A stretch of DNA of 64,000 bases from Acidobacterium capsulatum ATCC 51196 (GCF_000022565.1 NC_012483.1:1178001-1242000), one strand, 5' to 3'; positions 48,343-57,832 are shown, counted from the stretch's first letter. Numbers and translations: made by a program. Notes: generated by a model not told the origin, from the letters alone.

Positions 48343-49194
48343 TCAGACCTGGGCGCAGAGGAGGTGGCCGCCTTTGCCGCGGACCTCGAATCCGTCTGCC
48401 CGGTTTTGGAAGTACCGGGCGTTGGTGGCTGGGGGATCAAGATCTTCGATGCCGGTGAAGCCCATGGCGCGCAGTTCCTGGGCGAGTTCCTCTGGGACAT
48501 AAGAGGACAGGAATGGCTCTCCAATGGCTGCGACGCGCGCGGCGAGCGCCTCGACAGCCTGCCGCTCCTGCTCGCCAAGCAGATGGCGCGGTATGGAGTA
48601 GTCAAAGACAACGGCGCTGCCCGCAGGCAGCGAGGCGATGAAGCGCAGTGTGGCGAGGAACGCCTCGCGCGTGAGATAAGGCACCACTCCAAGCCATGAG
48701 AAGAAAGCGGGCGCGTCGGTGCGAAAGCCAGCCGCCGCCAGTCCTTCGCCGAGCGTCTGGTGCTCGAAGTCGACGGGAGCGTAGGTGAGGCCAGGCGGGA
48801 TGGGCAGTCCTGCGTCGGCGACGCGCTGCTGCTTCCATGCCTGCGTGGCGGGGAAATCCACCTCAAAGATGGAGAGGCCGGGAAACGGGCTGCGATAGGC
48901 GGAGGTGTCGAGGCCGGCCCCGAGAATGACGTATTGCCGGACGCCGCGCGCCACCGCTTCCGCCAGCTTGTCTTCGGCATAGCGGCTGCGCACGGCCATG
49001 CGGAAGCGCATGCTCTGGTGAAAGGGATGGTTCAGATCTTCGGGCGGCGTGGCGCGCACCTCGGCGGCCACCTGCTCGCCCAGGATGGTGAGGGCAAAGG
49101 GGTCTTCAAAGACGAGAGGACGATCGAAGAGCTGATGCGCGGCGCGGCGGCAGGCCACTCCGTAGGCGGTTCTGCTGGGCTGCTGGGGCTGCAA
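48343..49194 (-). CDS. LCMT/PPM2-like SAM-dependent methyltransferase
   Basis: 283 aa. Landmarks are VARGVRQYVILGAGLDTSAY (SAM-binding motif I), FEVDFPATQAWKQQ (acidic residue of motif II), APVDFEHQTL and FFSWLGVVPYLTREA, all typical of the leucine carboxyl methyltransferase-like family. The start is TTG at 49194 with GAGGAG eight bases upstream. It is inverted relative to its neighbours. In other bacteria such enzymes act on polyketides or are of unknown role. Confidence 0.9.
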   Translation of the reverse strand: MQPQQPSRTAYGVACRRAAHQLFDRPLVFEDPFALTILGEQVAAEVRATPPEDLNHPFHQSMRFRMAVRSRYAEDKLAEAVARGVRQYVILGAGLDTSAYRSPFPGLSIFEVDFPATQAWKQQRVADAGLPIPPGLTYAPVDFEHQTLGEGLAAAGFRTDAPAFFSWLGVVPYLTREAFLATLRFIASLPAGSAVVFDYSIPRHLLGEQERQAVEALAARVAAIGEPFLSSYVPEELAQELRAMGFTGIEDLDPPATNARYFQNRADGFEVRGKGGHLLCAQV

Positions 49195-49358
49195 ATGGTT
49201 CTCTCCTCGTCACTTTTTGGGAGCCGGAGAACCGGCGAGCGGCCAAAGCGCCTGCCAGTGCTGCCAAATCCATTTTCTACAGGATTCCGAGAACCAATTT
49301 GTGCTTGTTTCGGGTGCATCTTCTGTTATTCTTTTTCGTTTAACCGAAGGAAGTTTTT

Positions 49359-49730
49359 ATGCCGGAGCAAAGAGCACGGAAATATCACCAGGATCGCGTA
49401 GCCGAGACGCTGCGCGAGGAGATCGGCGCGATGCTCGAGGGCGAGTTGTCAGACCCTCGCATCAGCTTTGCCCATGTGAGCCAGGTGATTCTGAATCCCG
49501 GAGGCAAGTCGGCCCAGGTGTGGGTCGCGGTCGATGGCGGGAACGAAGCCGAGGAGCAGACCGTACAGGGATTGATGGCGGCGCGGGGCTACATTCGCCA
49601 CGAGCTGCTGGAGCGCACGGGCAAGCGCCGCGTGCCGGAGCTGACGTTCCATGTGGACCGTTCAGACCGCATGAAGGCGCGCATTGATGAGTTGCTGGGG
49701 AGATCGCAAAAAAAGCGGAGGAACGCCTAG
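49359..49730 (+). CDS. rbfA: Ribosome-binding factor A
   Basis: 123 aa, KH-fold maturation factor for the 30S subunit. Landmarks: the N-terminal RVAETLREEIGAMLEGELSD and the conserved DPRISFAHVSQV, then RHELLERTGKRRVPELTFHVD. AAGGAAG precedes ATG 49359. Followed by nrnA, as in the common rbfA-nrnA-truB order. Confidence 0.96.
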   Translation: MPEQRARKYHQDRVAETLREEIGAMLEGELSDPRISFAHVSQVILNPGGKSAQVWVAVDGGNEAEEQTVQGLMAARGYIRHELLERTGKRRVPELTFHVDRSDRMKARIDELLGRSQKKRRNA

Positions 49731-49737
49731 TCAGCGT

Positions 49738-50754
49738 ATGGCATCAGAAGCATTTTTTCGCCAGCAGATCGCAGGAGCAGGTTTTCCGGGAGGCGAGCCG
49801 CAGGGGCTGCACGCCGTGCTGGCGGCGCTGCGCGCGGGCGAGCGGTTTCTGGTGAGCGCGCATGCGCGTCCGGATGGCGATGCGATTGGCTCGATGCTTG
49901 CCATGGGCATGATTCTGAGCCAGATGGGCAAGCAGGTGGACCTTGTCTCCTGTGACGGGCTGCCGCTGATTTATCACGGGCTGCCGTGCGCGCGGCAGAT
50001 TCAGCGATGCTCTGACATTCGGGGCGACTATGATGCGGTGATTCTGCTGGAGTGCGACTGCATTGAGCGCTCCCGGCTCAAGGGCATGGGCGACCGCATG
50101 CTGATCAACATCGACCACCACCTGAGCGGGCGGCCGTTTGCGGCAGTGAACTGGATTGATCCGAAAGCGTGCGCGGTGGCGGAGATGGTGTACCGGCTGG
50201 CGCTGGCGGCGCGCGTGAAGATCACGCCGGAGATGGCAACGTGCCTGTATGTAGCGGTGCTGACCGATACGGGCTCCTTTTGCTATGACGGCACGAATGA
50301 GCATACCTTTGCGCTGGCCTCGGACCTGGTGCGGCATGGGGCGAAGCCGTCAGCGATTGCGCAGCAGGTGTACTTCTCGAATCCTGCATCAAAGATGATG
50401 CTGCTGGGCGCGGCGCTCTCAAACCTGCGGCGCGACGGACGCATGGCGTGGCTGTGGGTGACGCACAGTGACATGCTGCGCACGCAGGCCGCGGAAGAAG
50501 ACTGCGAAGGCGTGGTGAATTATGCAATCGGCATCGCGGGCATTGAAGCGGCGGTGTTTTTGCGCGAACTGACCAACCGGCGGGTGCGGCTGTCACTGCG
50601 CAGCAAAGGCCGCGTGAATGTGGCACGGCTGGCCGAAGAGTTTGGCGGAGGCGGCCATCAGCATGCCGCCGGATGCACGCTGGAGGGTCCATTGCCGGTG
50701 GCGACTACGCTGGTGCTTGAGAAACTGCGGAGCGAACTGCAAACGCGAGCCTGA
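49738..50754 (+). CDS. nrnA: DHH phosphoesterase (NrnA-like oligoribonuclease/pAp phosphatase)
   Basis: 338 aa. DHH motifs in order: HARPDGDAIGS (42-52), LLECDCIERS, NIDHHLSG (DHH at 126-128), TDTGSFCYDGT; then the DHHA1 substrate-binding end with FGGGGHQHAAGC. The ATG at 49738 is 7 bases after rbfA's stop. It degrades short RNAs and 3'-phosphoadenosine-5'-phosphate. Confidence 0.93.
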   Translation: MASEAFFRQQIAGAGFPGGEPQGLHAVLAALRAGERFLVSAHARPDGDAIGSMLAMGMILSQMGKQVDLVSCDGLPLIYHGLPCARQIQRCSDIRGDYDAVILLECDCIERSRLKGMGDRMLINIDHHLSGRPFAAVNWIDPKACAVAEMVYRLALAARVKITPEMATCLYVAVLTDTGSFCYDGTNEHTFALASDLVRHGAKPSAIAQQVYFSNPASKMMLLGAALSNLRRDGRMAWLWVTHSDMLRTQAAEEDCEGVVNYAIGIAGIEAAVFLRELTNRRVRLSLRSKGRVNVARLAEEFGGGGHQHAAGCTLEGPLPVATTLVLEKLRSELQTRA

Positions 50755-50816
50755 TGCGGAAGTGGCTGGAGGCATTCGCTCCGGCAGCCAGCATCTGTTA
50801 GCCTGAGACCGAAACC

Positions 50817-52592
50817 GTGGCTGAAAATAAACCCAGTTCCTCAAGTTTTTCTCCCTGGATTCGTGCGTTCAAGTATGCGCCGAGCCGGCTGACTTCGCGC
50901 TACCCGGTAGTTTCGACGGTGGCGGAAGTGGCCACCCTGATTTCACTGACCATCTTCTTTCTTTTCTATGGGCTGGTGCCGCTGTTTGGCGGCGATGGCC
51001 TGGGCCTGGTGGGCGCCGATGAGCCGCGCTATGCGCAGGTAGCCCGGGAGATGCTGCAGCGGCACGACTACATTACGCCGTTCCTCTGGGGGCATCCGTG
51101 GCTGGAGAAGCCGGCCCTCTACTACTGGCGCGCGATGTTCTCGTTTATCGAATTTGGCGTGCATGACTGGTCAGCGCGACTGCCCTCGGCCAGCTTTGCC
51201 TTTACGCTGATTGTGCTGATCTATCTGCACATGCGGCGCTTCCGGCGCGGGGGGCAACTGGATGCGGCGCTGATTACGGTTTGCTGCGCGGGTATTTTGA
51301 GTTTTGCGCGCGGCGCCTCGACCGACATGCAGCTCGCCGCGCCCTTCTGCATCGGCATGCTGGGCTGGTATGCATGGTATGAGACAGGCAGCAAGTTCTG
51401 GCTGTTTGACCTGTACTTTTTCAACGCGACGGCGACGCTGGCCAAAGGGCCGGTGGCTCCGTTTCTGGCGTTGCTGATTCTGGTGGTGTTTGCAGCGCTG
51501 CGCAAGGAATGGTCGGTGCTGCGGCGAACGATCTGGTGGCCGGGCATTGCCCTGTATTTTGCGATTGTGCTGCCGTGGTACATCGCGGTTCAGCGACGAA
51601 ATCCGACCTTTTTGAAATCGTTTTTTCTGCAGCAGAACCTGGAGCGGTTTGGCTCAAACCTGTACCACCATGAGCAGCCTTTCTGGTACTACGGGCTGGT
51701 GATGCTGCTGGCGCTGACGCCGTGGGCGGTGATTGCGGTGACGGCCTTTGCCGATGCGGTGCGCACGTCAGTGAACGAGTGGCGCGCCCGGCGGCGCAAG
51801 AATCGCTACGTGGGCCACATGCGCGCGGGCGATGCCTTTCCTGAGTTTCTGGTGATCTGGGCGCTGATTCCGATTGTGTTCTTTTCGCTGTCGCAGTCGA
51901 AGCTGCCGGGATATGTGCTGCCTTCTGTTCCGCCGCTGACCATTCTGGCGGGCGATTACCTGAACCGCATTCGCGAACGCGGGCTGAAGCCGTGGCTGCT
52001 GATTGCCCATGCCGTTCTGACGGGCCTGCTGATGGCCTTTGTGCTGGTGCTGCCGCTGCACCTCTTGCACCCGAAGCAGCTTCCGCCGGGGCGCGCGCTG
52101 ATTGCCGGAGGCATGACGGGCTTTGCGGCGGTAATCTTTATCCTCATCATCGTGGCGCAGTACGGGGTGAAGCGGCTGCGGATCGCAACGATGATTCCGA
52201 TGGTGATTCTGCTGTTCTACATCTTTGGCGTGGGACCAGTCTTCGGGCTGGGGCCGATGCCGAACACGAAGCGGAATATCCAACTGATCGATATGACGTT
52301 TTCGGCGCGGCCGCTGGCGCACATCATCGAGCACATTACTCCGCCGGATGAGATGGTGGCCGTATTTGATGTGCGGCGCGACATGGAGTATGGGTTGTCG
52401 TTTTACCGCGACAAGAAGGTGTGGAATTATGGCGAGCAGGGCGTGCCGGATGCCGAGCATCTTTTAGTGGTGCGGAACAAGGCGGCGGATATCGACCATC
52501 TTCGGAGCATGCTGAAAGGCAGGACATATGAGCCGCTTTTCGAGTATCCTGCACAAAATCTGGTAATTTATCAGGTTTCCGCAAAACACTGA
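50817..52592 (+). CDS. ArnT-like (GT39/GT83) membrane glycosyltransferase, second gene
   Basis: 591 aa, GTG start. A first membrane helix (ATLISLTIFFLFYGLVPLF) is followed by the family's acidic loop GADEPRYAQVAREML and TPFLWGHPWLEKPALYYW, then many membrane helices and a soluble C-terminal domain of about 110 residues. It uses polyprenyl-phosphate sugars. It is a paralogue of the gene at 24302, differing in the acidic loop (GADEPRYAQ versus LMDDVDAVQ). Confidence 0.88.
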   Translation: MAENKPSSSSFSPWIRAFKYAPSRLTSRYPVVSTVAEVATLISLTIFFLFYGLVPLFGGDGLGLVGADEPRYAQVAREMLQRHDYITPFLWGHPWLEKPALYYWRAMFSFIEFGVHDWSARLPSASFAFTLIVLIYLHMRRFRRGGQLDAALITVCCAGILSFARGASTDMQLAAPFCIGMLGWYAWYETGSKFWLFDLYFFNATATLAKGPVAPFLALLILVVFAALRKEWSVLRRTIWWPGIALYFAIVLPWYIAVQRRNPTFLKSFFLQQNLERFGSNLYHHEQPFWYYGLVMLLALTPWAVIAVTAFADAVRTSVNEWRARRRKNRYVGHMRAGDAFPEFLVIWALIPIVFFSLSQSKLPGYVLPSVPPLTILAGDYLNRIRERGLKPWLLIAHAVLTGLLMAFVLVLPLHLLHPKQLPPGRALIAGGMTGFAAVIFILIIVAQYGVKRLRIATMIPMVILLFYIFGVGPVFGLGPMPNTKRNIQLIDMTFSARPLAHIIEHITPPDEMVAVFDVRRDMEYGLSFYRDKKVWNYGEQGVPDAEHLLVVRNKAADIDHLRSMLKGRTYEPLFEYPAQNLVIYQVSAKH

Positions 52593-52694
52593 AACTCTGC
52601 AGCGCATTTCTTCTGAAGCATTTTCCGCACGATCTGGAAACGCGAGGCAGAAGTGTATCCGCAGGGACGAACCGGGAGGCCGGAGCAGCGAGCG

Positions 52695-53705
52695 ATGACG
52701 CAGGCGGTACAGGTCGACATTCTGGATCTGCGCCACTTTTCGGCGTCGAGCCTGAAGCCTCTGCTGGACGTGGAGAACCAGGCGTGGAGCCAACGTCTGC
52801 GCTGGAACTACCGGACCTCGATTGACCTGATTCTGCAATACCTGGACTCGCGCGTGCTGCCGGGGTTTGTGGCGGTGGAAGGGACGCGGGTGATCGGCTA
52901 TGTCTTCTGCGTGTATGAAGACTCGAAGGCCGTGATTGGTGATGTGTTCTCTACGGGCAGCAGCGATGGGCGGCTCCCGGCGCAGGAGATCGAGCGACAA
53001 CTGCTGGAGCAGTTGATCCAGATGCTGCAGAACTCCCCGGGGACCGAGCGAATTGAGTCGCAGCTTCTGCTGCATCCTTCGGGGCGGCTGGCGCAGGTGT
53101 TTCGCGCCCATGATTTTCAGGTGTACCAGCGGGACTTCATGGAGATGAAGCTGACGGCGGCGACGGCTCCGGCGGGGATTACCGTGCCGGTGGGTCTGCG
53201 GATGCGCAGCTGGGCGGAGGAGGACTTCACTCCGGCGGCGCACCTGATTTCAGAGGCCTATGCGGGGCATCTGGACAGCCGCATCAATGACCAGTACCAG
53301 ACGATTCCGGGCTCGCTGCGCTTTTTGCATAACATTGTGCGGTTTCCGGGATGCGGGCTGTTTGACGCGGCGGCTTCACGGGTTCTGGTTTCAGAATCGA
53401 CGGGCGAGATGGCGGGCGTGCTGCTCTGCTCTCGCGTGCAGGAAAAGATCGGGCATGTGACGCAGGTGTGCATGGCTCCAAGATGGAGGCGGCGCGGTTT
53501 GGCGGCCAGCCTGCTGCAGGACTGTGCGCATGATTTGCGCAAGCGGGGTTTTGAGCTGCTCACGCTGACGGTGACACAGGCCAACCACAATGCCGTGCGG
53601 CTGTATGAGCGACTGGGCTTCACACGCCTTCACAGCTTTGACGCCGTGCTGTGGGTGCGCGGACTGAGTGCGTATGGCGGGAGCGTGCCGGGCACAGGAT
53701 TTTGA
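52695..53705 (+). CDS. GNAT-family acetyltransferase, two-domain
   Basis: 336 aa. The C-terminal GNAT domain is clear, with the acetyl-CoA loop APRWRRRGLAASLLQDCAHDL and TQANHNAVRLYERLGF. The N-terminal 150 residues look like a second, degenerate GNAT fold (FVAVEGTRVIGYVFCVYED). The ATG at 52695 has GGAG upstream. Substrate unknown. Confidence 0.85.
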   Translation: MTQAVQVDILDLRHFSASSLKPLLDVENQAWSQRLRWNYRTSIDLILQYLDSRVLPGFVAVEGTRVIGYVFCVYEDSKAVIGDVFSTGSSDGRLPAQEIERQLLEQLIQMLQNSPGTERIESQLLLHPSGRLAQVFRAHDFQVYQRDFMEMKLTAATAPAGITVPVGLRMRSWAEEDFTPAAHLISEAYAGHLDSRINDQYQTIPGSLRFLHNIVRFPGCGLFDAAASRVLVSESTGEMAGVLLCSRVQEKIGHVTQVCMAPRWRRRGLAASLLQDCAHDLRKRGFELLTLTVTQANHNAVRLYERLGFTRLHSFDAVLWVRGLSAYGGSVPGTGF

Positions 53706-53862
53706 GCTTCTCGTAGCGCGATGGCTGCGCCCGGCGGCCTCGGTGCAGCGCGAAGCGGCAGGAAGGCATCTACATGAAAGGGCGAGTGAGGGCAATTTGC
53801 TCCCCTGCACCGGGTCTGGTAATCTGCTGACGCCCAAACCCTGCAAAAATAAGGAGATAACA

Positions 53863-54258
53863 ATGTCTGATCGAACGAATGGATTCAGTTGGTTCCTCGC
53901 GGGTCTTGGCCTTGGCGCGCTGGTGGGAGTGCTATATGCCCCCAAGTCGGGCCGCGAGACGCGGGAAGAGATTTTGAGCAGCGCCCGGGAGGGTTCTGAG
54001 TATCTGCGCGACCGCAGCCGTCAGGCCGCCGAGCAGGTTGGCGAGTATGCCGACCGCAGCCGCGCGCGCGTGAACGAGTATGTGGATCGTGGGCGCACGC
54101 AGTGGAACAGCTACGTGAACCAGGGCCGCCAGTTTGTGCATGAGCAGACGGACAAGGTGACCGCGGCAGTCGAGGCTGGCAAGCAGGCTTACCAGACGGC
54201 GGCTTCCGGCAATGCCGGAGGATTCCACGAGGTGGAAACGCCCGAAGGCCAGGCGTAA
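53863..54258 (+). CDS. YtxH-domain protein
   Basis: 131 aa. The N-terminal membrane helix plus APKSGRETREEI (about 13-38) is the YtxH signature; the rest is a charged, repetitive coiled coil (SEYLRDRSRQAAEQVGEYAD and similar heptads). AAGGAGAT precedes the ATG at 53863. General-stress-type envelope protein, function not established. Four bases upstream of the next gene. Confidence 0.88.
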   Translation: MSDRTNGFSWFLAGLGLGALVGVLYAPKSGRETREEILSSAREGSEYLRDRSRQAAEQVGEYADRSRARVNEYVDRGRTQWNSYVNQGRQFVHEQTDKVTAAVEAGKQAYQTAASGNAGGFHEVETPEGQA

Positions 54259-54261
54259 ACC

Positions 54262-54771
54262 ATGCCCCATGCCCCTCACAGCTGGTACCTGATTACGACA
54301 ATTGTGATGGTGGTTGCCACCCTGATGCAGGCAGCCGCGATGTGCGCGCTGGCGGCAGTTGCCTTGAAGGCCCGCAAAGAGCTGTTGCAGATGAAGAACC
54401 GGATGGACCGCGAGGTCATGCCGTTTGTGAACCAGACAAAGGCCGTGATCGAAGAGGCGACTCCGAAACTGAAGCTGGTGACCGATCATCTGCTGGACAT
54501 CACGAGCACGACGCGCCTGCAGGTGCGGCACGTGAATGAAACCGTGAACGACGTGGTGGATCGCACGCATGCGCAGGCGAAGCGTGTGGACCAGATTGCC
54601 ACCGCCACGCTCGACAGCGTGAGCAAGGCGGCCGACTCTGTGCAGCAGGCAGTTGGCCTCTCGGCGCGCCAGATTGTGGCCGTCGTGAGCGGTATCCGCG
54701 TGGGCTATGACGTGCTGCGCCGGCGCCGCCGTATGTCGCACTCGGCGGATGACGGCGAGAACTTCATCTAG
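54262..54771 (+). CDS. DUF948-like membrane-anchored coiled-coil protein
   Basis: 169 aa. One N-terminal membrane helix (ITTIVMVVATLMQAAAMCAL) and a long helix containing many DxV/TA heptads, as in DUF948/YtxG proteins that partner YtxH in Firmicutes. The C-terminal tail is basic (RRRRRMSH). Co-transcribed with the YtxH gene; followed by a shared terminator. Confidence 0.75.
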   Translation: MPHAPHSWYLITTIVMVVATLMQAAAMCALAAVALKARKELLQMKNRMDREVMPFVNQTKAVIEEATPKLKLVTDHLLDITSTTRLQVRHVNETVNDVVDRTHAQAKRVDQIATATLDSVSKAADSVQQAVGLSARQIVAVVSGIRVGYDVLRRRRRMSHSADDGENFI

Positions 54772-54785
54772 CTCTCTCTGACAAG

Positions 54786-54824
54786 AAAGCCCGCATGCTG
54801 AAGTGGCATGCGGGCTTTTTGTTT
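54786..54824. terminator. Bidirectional terminator between the DUF948-like gene and the GH3 gene
   Basis: AAAGCCCGCATGC (54786-54798) pairs with GCATGCGGGCTTT (54806-54818); TTTTTGTTTG follows on the plus strand and TTTCTTG on the minus strand. Confidence 0.9.
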
Positions 54825-54840
54825 GTGCCGATGACCTTTA

Positions 54841-57072
54841 TTACTCCACGGTGATCTCGGCCTTCTGGCGAATATCCGCGGAGGATGCGCCGATGCGAAT
54901 CTGCACATGATCGGGCTCGACGCGGAAGGCGTGCGTGTTTTTATCCCAGTAGGCCAGCGCCGAAGCCTTGAGCGGCAGGGTGACAGTGCGGGTTTGCCCC
55001 ACGGGAATGGAGACGCGATCAAAGCCCTTGAGCGCTTCGAGGGGGCGCGAGACCTTTGAGTCAAGGTGCTTCACATACATCTGGACCACCTCATCGCCGT
55101 TGTACTTGCCGGTGTTGGTGACATCGACGCTGACGGTGAGCTGGCCGCCGGCGGGCAGCGTGTGGCTGCTGAGCCGCAGGTTGGAGTACTTGAAGGTGGT
55201 GTAACTGAGGCCGAAGCCGAAGGGATAGAGCGGCTTTGACTTGAGATACATGTAGGTGCGGCCGTCGCGGATGTTGTAGTCCATCATGGGCGGAAGCTGG
55301 CCGATGGACGCGACCCAGGTCTGGGCGAGGCGGCCGGCGGGATCGTAATCGCCGAAGAGAACATCGGCGAGCGCGGTTCCCTGCTCTTCGCTGTTGTGGG
55401 CCATTTCGAGAATGGCGGGGATGTGGGCCTGTGTCCAGTCAGTGGTGTAGGGGAAGCTGGTCTGCAGGACCACGACAGTGTGGGGATTGGCGGCGTAGAC
55501 GGCCTTGGCGATGGATTCATCGGGCAGATTGAGCGCCGTGCGGTCAAAGGCCTCTTTGCCTTCGCTGGGCAGCGCGCACTTGCCCCATCCGGCATCGCAG
55601 GTGGGGTGATTGCCGATGATGACGATGGCCTCGTCAGACTGCTTTGCCAGCGCGGCGGCGGCCTGCAGGTTGGAGCCATCGTTGAAGGTGACCTTCACAT
55701 CGGGGCCGACGCGCTGGCGGATTCCCTCAACGGGAGTGACGCCGAAGGGCGGCGTGCCACTGTACCAGTCAAGCGCGACGATGTTGGCCCAGGGACCGAT
55801 GACGGCGATGGAGTGAAGCTTCTTTGCGTCGAGCGGCAGGGCGTGGTTCTGATTCTTGAGCAGCACGATCGACTCGTCGGTGACTTTGCGGTCGAGCGCA
55901 ATGTGAGAGGGCCAGTCCCACGGATCGCCCTTGGCGGGATTGTCGTTGGTGAGGCCGATCATCGAGTAGGGGCTCATCGAAGAAGGGTCCATGAGGCCGA
56001 GACGCAGCACGACGCGATAGACGCCCTTGAGGTCCTGATCGATCTGCTGTTCGGTGAGGAGCTTCTGCTGGAGCGCCTCTTCGACGGGCTGCTGATAACG
56101 GTCGAGGAATTGATTGATGCCGGCGTGGACGGCTCCGGCGGCGGCCTCGGGCATGGTCTTGTAGTAGTGGAAGTGAGTGACCATGTTGCTGAGCGCGCCG
56201 GCATCGGTGCAGATGATGCCGTTGAAGCCCCATTTTTTCATGACGACGCTTTTGAGCACAGGATTGGCGGTCATGGGAATGCCGTTCCACGCATTGTAGG
56301 AAGTCATGAAGGCGTCGGAGTGGCCCTGCTCGATGCCCATGCGGAAAGGCACGGAGTAGTACTCGTAAAAGAGGCGCTTGCCGAAGTTGGAAGAGGAGCC
56401 GTCGCGGTTGGCCTCATTGCTGTAGGCATCGAAGTGCTTCATGAGAGCGGCGGTTTCCCAATAACGGGGATTGTTGCCTTGCAGGCCCTTGATCCAGGCG
56501 ACGGCCAGCGTGCCGACGAGATAGGGGTCTTCGCCGTAGGACTCTTCGGTGCGGCCCCAGCGGGGATCGCGAGAGAGATTGGCGTTGGGCGCGCGCACGA
56601 TGAGGCCTCCATCGTGATATTTGTTGACGGCCCAGCGGGTCTCATATGCCTCGACGTTGGCGGCTTTCTGCAGCAGCGCGGGGTCCCAGGTCTGGCCGAG
56701 GCCGTGATTTTGCGGGAACTGTGTGGTGGGCACAACGGCGCGTCCGCGGCCCTCCCAATGCGCGGGGCCGCCGATGGCCGCGCCGTGCAGTCCTTCTTCA
56801 GTGAGCGCGCCAGGAATGCCGAGGCGCGGCACGCCGGGATCGTCGCCGAGGGCCTGAATCTTTTCCTGCAGGGTCATGCGCGAGAGCAGGTCATCGATGC
56901 GCTGATCGGGCGAGAGTGCTGGATTCTGGAATGGATATTGATACTTGGCTCCTGAGGGAGCGGGCGCGGGAGGATGCGGCGCAAGATGCGGATTGTAAAC
57001 CGGCATCTGCGCGGTAGCGGCAACAGCCGTGGACGCGAGCGACAGAGCAAGCAAAGGCAGGCGGAGGCGCAA
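54841..57072 (-). CDS. bglX: GH3 beta-glucosidase, secreted
   Basis: 743 aa. A signal peptide (about 1-21, LLALSLASTAVAATAQ) precedes the GH3 domain. The nucleophile region is GIICTDAGALSNMVTH (the T/SDAG motif), with GGPAHWEGRGRAVVPTTQFP and LSRDPRWGRTEESYGEDPYL as further family blocks; the C-terminal fibronectin type III-like domain ends the protein. It hydrolyses beta-glucosides in the periplasm. Neighbours do not reveal a polysaccharide locus. Confidence 0.94.
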   Translation of the reverse strand: MRLRLPLLALSLASTAVAATAQMPVYNPHLAPHPPAPAPSGAKYQYPFQNPALSPDQRIDDLLSRMTLQEKIQALGDDPGVPRLGIPGALTEEGLHGAAIGGPAHWEGRGRAVVPTTQFPQNHGLGQTWDPALLQKAANVEAYETRWAVNKYHDGGLIVRAPNANLSRDPRWGRTEESYGEDPYLVGTLAVAWIKGLQGNNPRYWETAALMKHFDAYSNEANRDGSSSNFGKRLFYEYYSVPFRMGIEQGHSDAFMTSYNAWNGIPMTANPVLKSVVMKKWGFNGIICTDAGALSNMVTHFHYYKTMPEAAAGAVHAGINQFLDRYQQPVEEALQQKLLTEQQIDQDLKGVYRVVLRLGLMDPSSMSPYSMIGLTNDNPAKGDPWDWPSHIALDRKVTDESIVLLKNQNHALPLDAKKLHSIAVIGPWANIVALDWYSGTPPFGVTPVEGIRQRVGPDVKVTFNDGSNLQAAAALAKQSDEAIVIIGNHPTCDAGWGKCALPSEGKEAFDRTALNLPDESIAKAVYAANPHTVVVLQTSFPYTTDWTQAHIPAILEMAHNSEEQGTALADVLFGDYDPAGRLAQTWVASIGQLPPMMDYNIRDGRTYMYLKSKPLYPFGFGLSYTTFKYSNLRLSSHTLPAGGQLTVSVDVTNTGKYNGDEVVQMYVKHLDSKVSRPLEALKGFDRVSIPVGQTRTVTLPLKASALAYWDKNTHAFRVEPDHVQIRIGASSADIRQKAEITVE

Positions 57073-57208
57073 ATTGGAACTCCTTTTGTTACGGAATGGA
57101 ACTGGATGGCCGGGATGGGACTAGGGGCCAGAATGCATCCAGAAAATCGATTGAGTGGATGGTACTACAGCGGAGTCAGGGTTGGCTTGGGGAGGCGGCA
57201 GGGCTTTC

Positions 57209-57239
57209 GGCATGGCTGAAGCCATGCCCTGATACAGGA
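57209..57239. repeat. Dispersed repeat, half copy
   Basis: GGCATGGC-TGAA-GCCATGCC then CTGATACAGGA. Confidence 0.75.
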
Positions 57240-57482
57240 GGTACGGGCAGTGTAAGAAATGCAGCTCCCTCCGCTGCCCACTCCACGAACGAAGACCTGT
57301 TCGTGGGGGCCCGGTTCACTTCGTTCGGTCGGGATGACAAGAAGTGAGAGCGCCCGGTCGATTTGGCCGGGACGATAAGAGGGCGGGCATGGTGGGAGAA
57401 ACTCCGGGCGATGTTTGGCGACCGTAAGATCGCCGGGATTCTTCGCTCCGCTCAGAATGACGCCTTCTGCATTGTGTGCTTT

Positions 57483-57553
57483 CCCTCAGGGGCTAACGCC
57501 CCTTCTTTTGTGGGCGGCTGGCGGCATGGCTGAAGCCATGCCCTGATACAGGA
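57483..57553. repeat. Dispersed two-hairpin repeat, full copy
   Basis: AGGGGC-TAAC-GCCCCT (57488-57503), a spacer, GGCATGGC-TGAA-GCCATGCC (57523-57542), CTGATACAGGA. Confidence 0.8.
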
Positions 57554-57673
57554 AGTACGGTGGAGGATCGCGGGGCGGGCGAGAGCAGTGACAACCCTAC
57601 TCAAGCCAACGACGGGCTTCGATGGAGCACCGGCTGAAATTGTGATTCTGATTCCGCAGCTCCCGGGTCCGAA

Positions 57674-57832
57674 CAGACGGACCCGGGGCACCCGTGTTTT
57701 CTTGAGTTCGCGGGTAAGAGCAGACGGACCCGGGGCACCCGTGTTCCTTTGGATTTCGGGGGAAGCACACACGGATCGGGGCACCCCAGTTTTCTTGAGT
57801 TCGCGGGTAAGAGCAGACACGCGCGGAGCACC
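57674..57832. repeat. 47-bp tandem repeats, about 3.4 copies
   Basis: Units at 57674-57720, 57721-57767, 57768-57813 (46 bp) and a partial one to 57832. The shared core is CAGACGGACCCGGGGCACCC. Units 1 and 3 share TTCTTGAGTTCGCGGGTAAG, unit 2 differs. No spacers, so not CRISPR. Confidence 0.85.

Noticed and set aside
55396-56955. 519-codon frame antisense to the GH3 gene
   Set aside because: No family resemblance and Gly/Val/Asp bias of a shadow; the GH3 gene is complete on the other strand.
57452-57820. 122-codon minus-strand frame across the tandem repeats
   Set aside because: Its repeats simply reflect the 47-bp DNA repeats; no start signal or known product.
57674-57832. CRISPR-like array
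   Set aside because: The units are directly adjacent with no unique spacers and there are no cas genes.
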